Below are positions 44,161 through 55,182 of a stretch of 64,000 bases of DNA, piece by piece. Source of the stretch: Pachyseris speciosa (Eukaryota; Cnidaria; Anthozoa; Scleractinia; Pachyseridae); NCBI GenBank assembly GCA_016490735.1, contig JAEMWC010000268.1:502501-566500 (forward strand), in the 5' to 3' direction. Numbering within the stretch: the first letter of the stretch is position 1; each line of letters begins with the position of its first letter. The translations under genes were made by a program, and so were the position numbers. Under the pieces are notes generated by a model, which worked only from the letters and a program-made list of their open reading frames with translations, ran no database searches and was not told the DNA's origin.

Positions 44161-44324
44161 CTTGTATTTTTTTAGAAAGTCTTCTTGTTGATGCGTTTTA
44201 TATTATTTTAATTTGCAACTCTACTCTTGCTACACTGACTTGCAAGATTGTTTGGTCAAAAAAATTGCGTGAACGGCGCTTAGATTTGTTAACGCGTCAT
44301 AACTGCTGGTGTTTTCTTTCAATT

Positions 44325-44760
44325 CCATGAGATTGAGGCTAGGGGCCCCGATTTATTTGTCATTGACAAAAGAGAAAAGAACTGCCAAATTGTAGATGTG
44401 GCAATCTCGGAAGATGGAAGGGTGAGAGCAAAAGAAGATGAAAATGTAAAAAAAAATGTCAAGATCTTACGAGAGAAATTCGAAAGATGTGGAGAGTAAG
44501 GACAAAGGTGATACCCATAGTGGTGGGGGCATTGGGAACAATACCACTGAGGTTAAAAGATAATCTGAGGATCATAGGTGTGGACACATCCATTGAACTG
44601 ATTCAGAGATCTGCTCTATTGGGTCGGCAAGGACCCTTAGGAAAGTGCTGGAGATGTAGGCAGGAGAGGAAAGTAACGATGAAGGACGCCTCCTGGTTTC
44701 TCTTAGACAGCTGGATGCTGCCCGGAGCCAATGAAAACCATATTTGATCTGAGAGTATTA
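44325..44760 (+). pseudogene. LINE C-terminal fragment
   Basis: Reads IEARGPDLFVIDKREKNC, IVDVAISEDGRVRAKED, then after a frame change at about 44487 VRTKVIPIVVGALGT and LIQRSALLGRQG. This fits the C-terminal tail of reverse-transcriptase proteins in many animal LINEs (D..V.D, VVPVVVGALG, L..TALLG). Followed by an AAT run. Dead fragment. Confidence 0.65.
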
Positions 44761-44792
44761 GCAATAATAATAATAATAATAATAATAATAAT
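44761..44792. repeat. (AAT)n microsatellite
   Basis: Pure AAT run joining the LINE end and the SINE 3' end. Confidence 0.9.
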
Positions 44793-44794
44793 CT

Positions 44795-45020
44795 CTACAT
44801 TTAAGTCTCAATACTATCTAGCTGAGCACAGATGCTCTACTAATTCGGGAGACTAAATCAAATCAAATGTTGGTTTTTGGGGAGAGGGGAAAACGGAGTA
44901 CTCGGAGCAGAGTAAAGAACCAACAAACTCAGCCCACTTATGACGCCGAGTTCGGGAATCGAACCAGGGCCACATTGGTGGAAGGCGAGCGCTCTCACCA
45001 CTACGCAAACCCTGCTCCCC
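44795..45020 (-). mobile_element. tRNA-derived SINE
   Basis: On the minus strand the 5' part reads like a tRNA: box A-like TTGCGTAGTGG (45008-44998) and perfect box B GGTTCGATTCC (44965-44955), then a body ending in CAACATTTGATTTGATTTAG and an ATT-rich tail. The 3' body recurs at 63085-63258. Flanking intron sequence matches the copy-2 intron, so the insertion is younger than the duplication or was lost from copy 2. Confidence 0.75.
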
Positions 45021-45238
45021 AAACTGATCGCCAAAGTTTGAACGGGATTTAAACTTGCTGGTGCTTTAATGAAATACTTGATGTTTTCTGTAGCCAGCCA
45101 ACATGGCAACTTTTTGTAGACGTTATTTGCCATGCAGGCATGGAGAGCATGTGCAGTTTGTGCAATTATTTTAGATGTTATTAAGCAGAAGATAACCCTA
45201 GACTAATTTAGTAAATGATAACTGTTTTTGTTTCCCAG

Positions 45239-45538
45239 AACCTGATGGCGCTCCACAAAACGTAAGTGGCCGCAACACCAGCTCAAAGAGCATCATGGTC
45301 ACGTGGGATCCTGTACCAGGTGACCAACAGAATGGTATCATAACGAAGTACACCATTGCCTACCAGTCACAAACAGAGAATGATAATGGGAATGTTACAG
45401 CTGCTGCCAGTGCTACTGAAATAGAAATAACAATCTAAAGGAGTACGTGTTCTACAATATCACAGTTTTTGGCATCTACTGTGAAAGGAAATGGACCACA
45501 TAGCTCCCCTGTTATTGTTGTGAGAACAGACCAGGATA
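45239..45538 (+). pseudogene. Broken FN3 exon FN3-6
   Basis: The splice sites are intact (TTTCCCAG acceptor, GTAAGT donor) and the total length is 300 nt, like its partner FN3-12. Inside, a 1-nt loss (ACAATCTAAAG against ACAGGTCTAAAG) creates a TAA at 45436-45438, and about 35 bp later a 1-nt gain (TTTTTGGCATC) restores frame. As a 1-1 exon it can be skipped without harm; if included it would truncate the protein after Ig-16 and five FN3 domains. Immediately after it, an insertion has duplicated the donor. Confidence 0.75.
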
Positions 45539-45544
45539 GTAAGT

Positions 45545-45648
45545 TGTCTCTAAGTTGCTTTATGGATGTAATTTTCGTTCTTTTGTAATGTAATGTTTGT
45601 AATGTAAAAAACAAAACAAAACAAAACAAACAACAAACAAACAAACAT
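45545..45648 (+). mobile_element. A-rich-tailed insertion that duplicated a splice donor
   Basis: A 104-bp insert ending in AAAACAAAACAAAC-type repeats, flanked by identical 11-bp GGATAGTAAGT (45534-45544 and 45649-45659). In the partner intron (50874 onward) there is one copy, followed directly by AACCTTTTATTGC. The target duplication includes the donor of FN3-6, so two identical donors now exist 115 bp apart. The poly(A)-like end suggests LINE-mediated insertion. Confidence 0.8.
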
Positions 45649-46514
45649 GGATAGTAAGTAACCTTTTATTGCAAATATTCCATCTTTGTGTGTGACGATG
45701 TTTCACTAATTTGTTGAGCTAAAATAAGCAGTTTTAAAGTGGAAAAGAGACAGCGCCAGATATTGCTTCAAAGTTTTCAACGTGATCAGTCATGGGCACG
45801 CCGTAATTCTACTTATGCCTTTAGACCGTGATTAGCGACCGAATGGGCCGATTGAACAGTTTCACAAAAATGATCACTTCTTTTTCGCGAATCGAGTGAA
45901 AGTGCGACGTCTGAAATCTTTGTTCTAAAGTAATTATTTTTGTTGTGACAAGCTGAAAATAAAAAGTTCAAAATGTTTAATCGGTATCATTTTATTATAA
46001 CAATAAATATTTTGCTTCCTATCCATTGAAATTCCCCCTTGATATGTTTATATACTATGTGCAGCACTCCATATACAGATACAGATACATACTTAATATT
46101 CTCTCGCCATCAGGGTTTTTCAGGGATAATTTAGAATACTGGCCTGGGAACTCTTACCAGAATGATAGTGCAGTTTACAATTACTAAATTAACAACTAAT
46201 GAGTTTCCCCGTAATGTGAATATGGAATTAGGGCAGACACTAGCTATAGTTGGTCACTGCCAGAGATTTGTTACGAGACTCAGAGTCAAATCAAGTGATC
46301 GTACTTTAAGGCGAGACCTATAGTTTATCGTCCTTAACCGAGAAGAGTAGAAAGTCTAACCGTTTGTAGATGCCATTACAAAGGTAGCACTTTATACTCA
46401 ATTATTCTAACACCCTGACTGTTGGTCCGCACGGTAGTCCGGTATTCTACCAACAGAACTAACCAGTCGGCTCCTGTATCACTAAATTGTTGCTATGTTC
46501 CTTTTTCCTTACAG

Positions 46515-46811
46515 AGCCAAACGCTCCACCAGTTAATGTCAGTGGACACAACACTAGCTCGACCAGTATTTTGGTTCAATGGGGAGAAGTTCCAGCTGAT
46601 GATCAAAACGGCATTATACTGAGTTACACAATTATCTACAAGGCGTTACCTAATGGTATTGAACTAACCAAGAACGTAACTGTCCCAACCACTGCAGCTC
46701 TTCTGACAGATCTCAACGAATACACAAGCTACAGCATCGCAGTGTTTGCTTGGACTGCAAACGGAGGTGGAAATGTGAGCGCACCTATCATTGTCATCAC
46801 AGATCAAGACA
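46515..46811 (+). CDS. FN3-domain exon FN3-7
   Basis: 297 nt, phase 1-1. Differs from FN3-2 at a handful of positions (TVPTTAALL, FAWTANGGGNVSAPIIV, TDQD). VQWGEV, SYTIIY and LNEYTSYSIAV mark the FN3 core. Second copy of the segmental duplication. Confidence 0.87.
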
Positions 46812-46908
46812 GTAAGTGGAGAGTGACTGAGTTAGGTTTTTATTTCAACAAATTAATGCAATATCTAGGAATTGACTTTGATGATTGTTCTTCTCCTCTT
46901 TCTTACAG

Positions 46909-47205
46909 AACCAAATGCTCCTCCGGTCAACGTCAATGGTCACAACACTAGCTCTACCAGTATTTTGGTTCAATGGGGAGAAGTTCCAGCTGATGATCAA
47001 AATGGCATTATACTGAGTTACACAGTTACCTACAAGGCCTTACCTAATGGTATTGAACTAACCAAGAACGTAAGTGCCCCAAGAGCTCAAGCTAATCTGA
47101 CAGGTTTGAATGAATACACCAACTACAGCATCACAGTGTTGGCCTCCACTGCAAAGGGAGGTGGAAATGTGAGCACACCAATCATTGTGATCACAGACGA
47201 AGCCA
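46909..47205 (+). CDS. FN3-domain exon FN3-8
   Basis: 297 nt, phase 1-1. Near-identical to FN3-3 (DDQNG instead of DDKNG, STPIIV instead of STPNIV). It has the same internal donor-like AACGTAAGT, here at 47068-47076. Confidence 0.87.
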
Positions 47206-47665
47206 GTAAGTTTTTAGAAAGTAGTATTAATTTTGTAGTTGAAGACCACTGACCGTTACCCACATCAGAAAGACAGGCAGCGTGGTTATGTATACTGCCA
47301 GGATAGGTTTTTACTGGTACACTGTAGGTAACAGGCTCAATAATATTACCTACTTAATATTACATTTTAGTAAAAACCTACAAGTGTTCTATCACGAATG
47401 CCGTTCTCTGATTGGCTAAGCTACTCCATAGCCAGAAATCCCATACAACATGGCTTCCAAAATGGCCGCAAGCATGCGCAGAGTACGCACATACGGATAA
47501 AACAAGGCGGCAAAATATAAAGGAAATGAGGAGAAAATAATGTTGTTTTGCATCAGTATTCCACATGATTTTCGTAGATAAAGTCAACTTCGAGCCATGT
47601 TTTTTTTGAGTAAAATATGAGAAAAAATAGTTCTAAATTGTTGCCATGTTCCTTTTTCCTTACAG

Positions 47666-47962
47666 AGCCAAACGCTCCACCAATTAATGTCAGTGGACAC
47701 AACACTAGCTCTACAAGTATTTTGGTTCAGTGGGGAGAAGTTCCTGCCATTGATCAAAATGGCATGATACTGAGTTACACAGTTACCTACCGGGCGTTAC
47801 CTAATGGTACTGAACTAAACATCAGCGTAATTGCCCCAACAACTGAAGTTACACTGACAGATCTGAATGAATACACTAACTACAGCATTACAGTGTTTGG
47901 CTCGACTGAAAAGGGAGGTGGAAATGTGAGCGCACCTATCACTGTCATCACAGATGAGGACA
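47666..47962 (+). CDS. FN3-domain exon FN3-9
   Basis: 297 nt, phase 1-1. Partner of FN3-4. VPAIDQNGMILSYTVTYR, APTTEVTLTDLNEYTNYS, VFGSTEKGGGNVS. Confidence 0.87.
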
Positions 47963-48266
47963 GTAAGTACACTTTGGCTGTTTTATGCCACAGTGATGTA
48001 AATGAAGAAGCCAGCAGATTTAATAACAAGTGGAGATCTTCCAGCGTAGTTGATCTTAAGAGTTTTAGTAACTTTGGTATAATTCTGTTCCTGTTTTCCC
48101 AAACATCCTTGCTTTTAGTAAGAATGTCTGTTCACAGTATATCTCGTCACCGCTTTGTTTAGACATTCTTAACAGCAATGGTCCTGACGTCTTTTCAAGG
48201 AGTGGCTCATTGTCCATCATACAGTATTTCATTTCAGGTTTTTTCCTCTTTTCTGTTCCCTTACAG

Positions 48267-48563
48267 CACCAAATGCTCCCCCAGTTAATGTCAGCGGACA
48301 CAACACCAGCTCTACTAGTATTTTGGTTAAGTGGGGAGGAGTTCCAGCTGATGATCAAAATGGCATCATACTGAGTTACACAGTTACCTTCAGAGCGTTA
48401 CCTAATGGTGGTAAATTGACCAAGAAAATAGCTTATCCAGCAACTCAAGCCACACTGGAAGGTTTAAATGAATACACTAACTACAGCATCACAGTGTTTG
48501 CTTCGACTTTAAAGGGAGGTGGAAATGTGAGCGCACCTATCATAGTCATCACAGATCAAGACA
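48267..48563 (+). CDS. FN3-domain exon FN3-10
   Basis: 297 nt, phase 1-1, starts with CA. Partner of FN3-5, differing at VFASTLKGGG. KWGGVPADDQNGIILSY and LEGLNEYTNYS are present. Confidence 0.87.
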
Positions 48564-48841
48564 GTAAGTACTCTTCGCTTGTTTCATTTCGCTAAGGTAA
48601 AGATAAAGTTCTGTCAACAAAGGTTAGTCAATGGTGGGATCTTTTGTGAAAGTTTTATAAGAGGTGATATTGTTCAGTAACCTTTTTCACAATAAAATGT
48701 CTCAAAATGTTAATAACGTGCTATTTTTGACGTGAAAGTAACTTTTCCAACTGATAATAGCATTTTGAGCGTAACTGTAACCGTATTATCCTCGCTGTTG
48801 GGGTCTAACGTTTTTATTTTTCCATTTTTCGTTCTTTACAG

Positions 48842-49138
48842 AACCAAATGCTCCACCAGTTAATGTCAGTGAGCACAACACAAGCTCTACCAGTATTTTG
48901 GTTCAGTGGGGAGAAGTTCCAGCCAGTGATCAAAACGGCATTATACTGAGTTACACAGTTACCTACAAGGCGTTACCTAATGGTATTGAACTAACCAAGA
49001 ACGTAAGTTCTCCGACAACACAAGCTACACTGACAGGACTGAATGAATACACAAATTACAGCATCACAGTGTTTGCCTCGACTGCAAAGGGAGCTGGAAA
49101 TGTGAGCGAACCTATCATTGTCACCACAGACAAAGGCC
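48842..49138 (+). CDS. FN3-domain exon FN3-11
   Basis: 297 nt, phase 1-1. Starts AA, ends C before GTAAGT (junction CAA, Gln). VQWGEVPASDQNGIILSY, STAKGAGNVSEPIIVTTDKG. Internal donor-like ACGTAAGT at about 49001-49008. It has no counterpart in the first duplicate copy. A T-run follows the donor. Confidence 0.86.
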
Positions 49139-49609
49139 GTAAGTGCACTATACCAGTTTTTTTTTTTTTTTTTTTTTTTTTACATTTTATGAAGTAAATA
49201 GTCATGAATAAATGAGTCATGTTTGTGAGGGTTTTTAGAAAACCTCTTTGTTGATGCGTTTCGGATACATCCTTTTAATTTGCAAATTTACTCTAACTAA
49301 CCAATCCCTCCGTGAAGTGACTGTTACTTAAGTCAATACCTTGCAACATTGTTTGGTCAACAAAATGCGTGAACGAAGCCTAGATTTGTTAGCGTGATTA
49401 ATTGCTAGATGTTTCCTTTCCACTCATCTGGTTTGGCTGATCACTGTGCAACGTTTGCCGATCGACAAACTTTGAACGGCATTTAAACGTGTAGGCGCTT
49501 TCATAAAATGCTTGATTTTTTGTTTTGCCAAACAACATGGCAACTTTATAGACGTTACTTCCCAAGCAGTCTTAGAGAGCATGTGTGTTTGTATATTTTT
49601 TGACAGTTG

Positions 49610-50490
49610 ATAGTTGACAGTTGATTTTTATTGAATTGCTATTAGTTAAAATACAGAATTACCTGACCCGCAGGTAGCAAAGCTAATCTAGGCGGGCCAG
49701 GCGATAAGGAAAGATGAGAGACTGCTAAAAGGAATATGTTGATAATAAAAGAAGGTTGAAATTAAAACGAGAACAACGTTGAGCAAAGAAAAAAAAGAGA
49801 GAGAATAAAAATTCCGAATAAAGAGCTGATTAAAGCATCAAACGAAGACGTAGGGACGCGATGTCATTTTGTGGCATTATTGCGTTACCATCCACATTCA
49901 TTGAAATAGCACGTTATAGATAAGAACCGTATTTGTTTACCTTGCATATGATTTCTTCTACACTGTAATACGAGTCACCAGACTGTAAAATTTCAAATAA
50001 GAATGCGCGAATTCTCTTTTTAAATTTATCTTTAGGCAAATTACGAATATTAGTTGGTGTCTCATTCCCCAATTTTGCACCAATTCTCGAGAACGCATAT
50101 TTTTGAATCTCTAGATTTGATTTTTTTATATAAAAATTATGGGACATTGAGGATCTAGTATTGTATGAATGAACACGAGAAGTGGGAAGAAACAAGTCTT
50201 GAATGTTTTGGGTAAAAGATGATTACTTATATCGTGCATCGTTTCCGAAAGTAGTTGATAGTAAAGAGAGTTCAGTGGTAAAATCTTTGCATTGAGAAAC
50301 AACGGGAAAGCATGATCTCGAAAGTTAGCAAAGTATATAAACCTAAGGGCACGCTTCTGAAGAACAAGAAGTTTGTTTAACTGGGAGTTGCTAGCTTGGC
50401 CCCACGCAGTCAAGCCATAGCGAAGATAGGGTGCAATTAAAGAGTGGTATATAGAAATGAGTGTGCGGGAAGGGACAAAATTCCGCAGTT
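49610..50490 (-). pseudogene. LINE 3' fragment in the FN3-11/FN3-12 intron
   Basis: Minus-strand pieces: 50413-50126 reads TAWGQASNSQLNKLLVLQKRAL and FPLFLNAKILPLNSLYY; 50195-49914 reads HSYNTRSS, NFYIKKSNLEIQKYAFSRIG and NLPKDKFKKRIRAFL. This is the familiar C-terminal part of LINE reverse-transcriptase proteins. The 3' untranslated part includes GCCTGGCCCGCCTAGATTAG. 5'-truncated with a frameshift; inactive. Confidence 0.7.
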
Positions 50491-50578
50491 TTTCAGAAGT
50501 TATTAAGCAGAAGATATTAACCCTAGTTTAATTTCCTACTTTAGTAGCTGTCTGCTGATAATTGCTTTTAATTCTCAG

Positions 50579-50878
50579 AACCTAATGGTGCTCCACAAAA
50601 TGTAAATGGCCATAACAGCAGCTCAAAGAGCATCATAATCTCGTGGGATCCTGTGCCAGTTGACCAACAGAATGGTATCATTACGAAGTACACCATTACC
50701 TACCAGTCACAAACAGAGAATGATAATGGAGCTGTTACAGTTACTGCCAATTCTACTCAAATAGAAATAACAGGTCTAAAGGAGTACGTGTTCTACAATA
50801 TCACAGTGTTTGCATCTACTGTGAAAGGAGATGGACCACAGAGTACACCTGTTCTTGTTGTGAGAACAGACCAGGATA
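50579..50878 (+). CDS. FN3-domain exon FN3-12, second subtype
   Basis: 300 nt (100 codons), phase 1-1. Founding intact member of a second FN3 subtype: EPNGAPQNVNGHNSSSKS, IISWDPVPVDQQNGIITKY, YQSQTENDNG, GLKEYVFYNITVFAS, VRTDQD. Partner of the broken FN3-6. Confidence 0.87.
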
Positions 50879-51212
50879 GTAAGTAACCTTTTATTGCAAA
50901 TCGTCCAAGATGTGGGAAAGAGACGTCTTTAATAATCGGTTCAACCGTCGAACTTTTAATGCGCAAATCATGTTAATGTTTTAAATCTGTTTTTAACAGC
51001 GCTAGTTATTGGTTCTAAGCTTTCAACATGATCAGTCAAGGTCGTACTGTAATGCCACTTCTGCATTCACGCCGTGAAGTTTGACGTTTTCAGAGTGACC
51101 GAATCAGTCAAGCGAGAACTGGGCCAAGAGAACAGATTCATAAAAGGATTACTTCTTTTTAGCTAATTGCACCATTGTTTCTTTGCTTTAGCTGGTCTTT
51201 CTTAGGCTCTGA

Positions 51213-51655
51213 TTACATTACGAATTTCAGCCCGGGCTGAAATTTTATTGCGATTACATTGCGAATCTCAGCCTGGGTTGAAATTTCATCCTGGGCGTTA
51301 AGCCGTCCCACCCATCCCATCTCACACTACACCTCTCCCCTGGTCAAGGGGGTGCGGGCTCTGGGGATGAGTTTGTTTATTTCGTTCAAAACACCATCAC
51401 TGCGCATGTTCAAACTCACTTTCCCTAGCCCGGGCTGAAATTTGAATGGAATTACATGAGGTTCTTCAACCCTTCAACCCCGGTTTTGTGAAACCGGGCT
51501 GGAATTTTCAACCCTGGCTGAAATTCTCTTCATGCAATCACAAACGTCTTTTTAAGAAGATTTGTTCTGGAAGTCGAGCTGAAATCTCAGCCCGGTTCCG
51601 GACTGAAATATCAGCACGGGCTGAAATTCGCCACGTAATCAGGCTGTTAGAATAA
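51213..51655. mobile_element. Foldback-type MITE with CAGCCCGGGCTG motifs
   Basis: Outer ends GATTACATTACGAATTTCAG and CTGAAATTCGCCACGTAATC are inverted repeats. The interior holds several more copies of TTTCAGCCCGGGCTGAAAT-like palindromes and AACCCCGG/CCGGGCTGG pairs. No transposase frame. Confidence 0.65.
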
Positions 51656-52079
51656 GTATCTTGACAAGAGCAGAACACAATAAATAAAGAAAATTTGGAA
51701 GTGCACTGATCATGATCCGCAAACTAGCCAGCCAAGTTTTGCCGATATTACTACAGAGAGAACTAATTTTTCTTTGTTTATTCACATAGGATACCTCAAT
51801 ACTTCCCACTGATTTTAAAAATTAAGTTTGATTGATAAAGTTCCACGTTTGAAATATTGTTGGAACATAATAATTTGTATTGTGATAAGTCTGACATAAA
51901 AACTTAAAAAATTTTAATTGATATTATTGGAAGTCCACCATTTTACTCTAAGAAACCAGATTTTGTTTTCTAACTGTTTAAATATACTCTAGGTCAGTTT
52001 TATATACTGTATGCAATATGATATATATAAACTGGCTGTTGTTTCGAATTGTTTCTATGTGCCTTTTTTTTCCTTACAG

Positions 52080-52376
52080 AGCCAGACGCTCCTCCAGTTA
52101 ATGTCCGTGCACATAACACAAGCTCTATCAGCATTTTGGTTCAATGGGGAGAAGTTCCAGCTGATGAACAAAATGGCATCATACTGAGTTACACAGTTAC
52201 CTTCAAGGCTTTACCTAACGGTGGGGGACTAACCAAGAACGTAGATTATCCAGGAATTCAAGCTACACTGCAAGGTTTGAATGAATACACCAACTACAGC
52301 ATCACAGTGTTTGCCTCGACTGCAAAGGGAGGTGGAAATGTGAGCGCACCTATCATTGTCACCACAGATCAAGACA
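52080..52376 (+). CDS. FN3-domain exon FN3-13
   Basis: 297 nt, phase 1-1. EPDAPPVNVRAHNTSSIS, VQWGEVPADEQNGIILSY, LTKNVDYPGIQATLQGLNEY. Normal core Trp and Tyr residues. Confidence 0.87.
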
Positions 52377-52569
52377 GTAAGTACACCGTGACTATTGCAA
52401 CAGTGCGATTTCTTAATAATTGGGTTGTTTCATGTTTCTCCTCTTTTTCTTTAATTTTTGTTTTGCTAGTAAGCTTTCCAACTGATAATTAATAGCATTT
52501 GAATTTAAATTTAATCATATTATTCTTGTAATTGGGGACTGATGTTTTCCCCCCTTTTTTTGTTTACAG

Positions 52570-52866
52570 GGCCAAATGCCCCACCAGTTAATCTCCGAGG
52601 ACACAACACAAGCTCTACCAGTATTTTGGTTCAATGGGGAGAGGTTCCAGCTGATGATCAAAATGGCATCATAATGAGTTATACAGTTAGCTACAAGGGG
52701 TTACCTAATGGTGGTGAACTAACGAAGAACGTAATTGCCCCAATAACGGAGGTTACACTAACAGATTTGCATGAATACAGAAACTACAGCATCGCAGTGT
52801 TTGGCTCGACATCAAAGGGAGGTGGGAATGTGAGCGCACCTATTATTGTCTTCACAGATCAAGACA
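52570..52866 (+). CDS. FN3-domain exon FN3-14
   Basis: 297 nt, phase 1-1, starts GG (Gly or Arg at the junction). PPVNLRGHNTSSTS, NGIIMSYTVSYKGLPNGG, LHEYRNYSIAVFGSTSKGGG. Confidence 0.86.
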
Positions 52867-53206
52867 GTAAGTACACTTTGGTAGTTTTATGTCACCGTGA
52901 TAAAATCTGAATTTTTATAAGAACGAAGAAGTGGAGGGCTTCTTACTAAGATAAGCATAAACGTTTTCGGCTTAAATTTCGTACAATTCTGTTCCTGTTT
53001 TTCTCAGACATCCTTGCTATTAGTAAGATCATTTCCTCCTGCTTGTACTTGTATTAATATTTATATCTGTTAATTAATTTTATCACTGGTTTGTTAAAAC
53101 ATTCCCTAGTAATAGCTTTGTTGCTTACGTATTTTCAAAGAGTGGATCATTGCCCTTTATACAGTACTATGTTTTAGTTTTTTATCTCTTTTCTGTTTTC
53201 TTGCAG

Positions 53207-53503
53207 AGCCTAGTGCTCCTCCAGCCAATCTTCGCGGACATAACACAAGCTCTACCAGTATTTTTGCTCAATGGGGAGAAGTTCCAGCTGATGATCAAAA
53301 TGGCATTATACTGAGTTACACAGTTACCTACAAGGTGTTACCTAATGGTGGTGAACTAACCAAGAACGTAGCTGCTCCTGCAACTGAACTTTCACTGACA
53401 GATCTGAATGAATACACTAACTACAGCATCACAGTGTTTGCCTCGACTTCAAAGGGAGGTGGAAATGTGAGCGAACCTATCATTGTCGCAACGATTCAAG
53501 ACA
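53207..53503 (+). CDS. FN3-domain exon FN3-15
   Basis: 297 nt, phase 1-1; acceptor TTCTTGCAG. PPANLRGHNTSSTS, FAQWGEVPADDQNGIILSY, AAPATELSLTDLNEY. The usual LVQW is FAQW. Confidence 0.86.
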
Positions 53504-53509
53504 GTAAGT

Positions 53510-54110
53510 ATAGCCGGTTGCTTGTTTCATTTCAGTTTGGACAGACAAACTTCTAACAAGAAAAGAAAACGGTAACTTTGAGCGCTAGCTCCTATCACTG
53601 CCTTAACAGTAGAATGTTGGGAGTGCTGAGTTGAAACAGCAAAACTATATTTTCTTGGTATTGCATTTCTCGTTAGACATGCAGATGTTTAGCTTTCAAA
53701 ATTGTTGCTTCCCGCTGGAGTCGAGTTTCAGATTATTACTCTTATAGGTTTCTTGTATATTGGATATAATGCGCATTTAATTTCAACATTTTATAATCGT
53801 GACAAGTGTGAAAATGGATATCTATCAATAGGAATGACTTCAACCAGAATCTTCTGAGTCTAAATAAAGCTTGATCTTGGTCGTAATTACAGGATATGCT
53901 AAGTAAAGCCTTTCAGGAGGAACGCTTAAATTGGCTTGGCAGAAAAATGACACTAACAAGAATGTATAAAATTAAGGGTGGTTAAGGTTGGCGTGTGTCG
54001 AATGTTGGTTATATTTTCAGAATTATCACAAGAATGCAGGGGCCTTAAAGGTTAGATATTTTGCACCTTTATGTGTACAAACTCAGATGCGTGACTGCAT
54101 GTTACCTCTC
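53510..54110. other. Intron FN3-15/FN3-16, nothing recognised
   Basis: AT-rich without frames or clear repeats. The upstream side of FN3-16 lacks a strong polypyrimidine tract. Confidence 0.4.
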
Positions 54111-54116
54111 TGTTAG

Positions 54117-54410
54117 GACCAGAGGGTAGCCCACAGAATGTAAGAGGACACAATACCAGCTCAGCGAGCATACTAGTGTTATGGGATGAAGTGCTAGCAG
54201 AGCAACAGAATGGTATCATCACAGGTTACACCATTATCTTCAAGTCTCAAACAGGAAATCAAAATGGGAACGCTTCAGTTGGTCCCCCAACTCGCCAAAT
54301 GGAAATAACAGGTCTAAAGAAGTTTACCATCTACAATATATCAGTGTTTGCGTCTACGTCAAAAGGAGATGGACCACATAATGTTGTTGTGGTTAGAACA
54401 GACCAGGATA
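54117..54410 (+). CDS. FN3-domain exon FN3-16, second subtype
   Basis: 294 nt (98 codons), phase 1-1; acceptor TCTGTTAG (weaker than neighbours). PEGSPQNVRGHNTSSAS, LWDEVLAEQQNGIITGYT, NASVGPPTRQMEITGLKKF, VVVRTDQD. Confidence 0.84.
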
Positions 54411-54700
54411 GTAAGTGACCTCTGTTCCAAGCTTCCTTTATATATAAGTGGAAATTAAGCCATTTGTAGTTTACTAAACATACGACGTCCTTAGCAATTA
54501 TAAAATGGTCTCGCTCGTGGAATATCGCTCATGGAGTATAAAAGAATTTTCATTAGGCACATCCTTGCAATATCAAAATTCTGAACCGCAACCACTTATT
54601 TTTTCCTTACTGTCAACCTAACATAATAATGAAAATAACAGGTCATACCGCCAATATGTATTTGCTGGGAAGTAACAAGGCATTTGATTTTGTTTATCAG

Positions 54701-55000
54701 AGCCTGATGGTGCTCCACAAAATGTGTCCGGTCACAACACCAGCTCAACTAGCATCTTAGTCTCATGGAAGGAGGTGCCAGTAGAACAACAAAATGGTGT
54801 CATTACGGGTTACACCATTGTTTACAAGTCACACACAGAAAATGACAACAGAAATGTTCGCGTTGGTCCCGGTGAACGACAAAAGAATATAACAGGGCTA
54901 AAGGAGTATGTCTACTATAATATTACAGTGTTTGCATCTACTGTGAGAGGAGACGGACCAGAAAGTGCTCCTGTTATTGTTGTGAGAACAGACCAGGACA
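54701..55000 (+). CDS. FN3-domain exon FN3-17, second subtype
   Basis: 300 nt, phase 1-1; acceptor GTTTATCAG. EPDGAPQNVSGHNTSSTS, VSWKEVPVEQQNGVITGYT, VGPGERQKNITGLKEY, VYYNITVFAS. Confidence 0.86.
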
Positions 55001-55182
55001 GTAAGTAACCTTTTTTCTCACGCTTCCTTTCTGTGCCTGTTTCAACAACAACAACTTTATTAATTAATTAAAAAGAAACTACAGACTTTCCCACATGCCT
55101 ACATGATTAGCAGTGCTAATCTTGGTAGGCAATGTAAGGACGCTACATACATACATTACTGAAAATCATCAGTCATCAGCGG

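Larger units (their letters stand above)
40638..45538 (+). repeat. FN3 segmental duplication, copy 1
   Basis: From TTTATACTATGTGCAGC through FN3-2, -3, -4, -5 and broken FN3-6. Exons and introns match copy 2 with only scattered differences, for example the read-through frames at 42078-42623 and 47617-48162 are equal in length. The match breaks at about 43235 and resumes near 44160; the FN3-11 counterpart is absent here. A LINE end and a SINE are inserted at 44325-45020. Confidence 0.88.
46048..50878 (+). repeat. FN3 segmental duplication, copy 2
   Basis: FN3-7 to FN3-12 with introns. Compared with copy 1 it has about 100 extra bp near 46135-46240 and a longer stretch near 47421-47460. It retains FN3-11 and an intact FN3-12, and carries a different LINE insertion (49610-50490). 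Confidence 0.88.

Noticed and set aside
44487..44747. Independent small host gene
   Set aside because: Sequence fits the C-terminal tail of LINE proteins and is frame-joined to 44325-44480.
45580..45650. AAAAC/AAAC run as a telomeric or regulatory repeat
   Set aside because: Better explained as the tail of a small LINE-mobilised insertion with target duplication.
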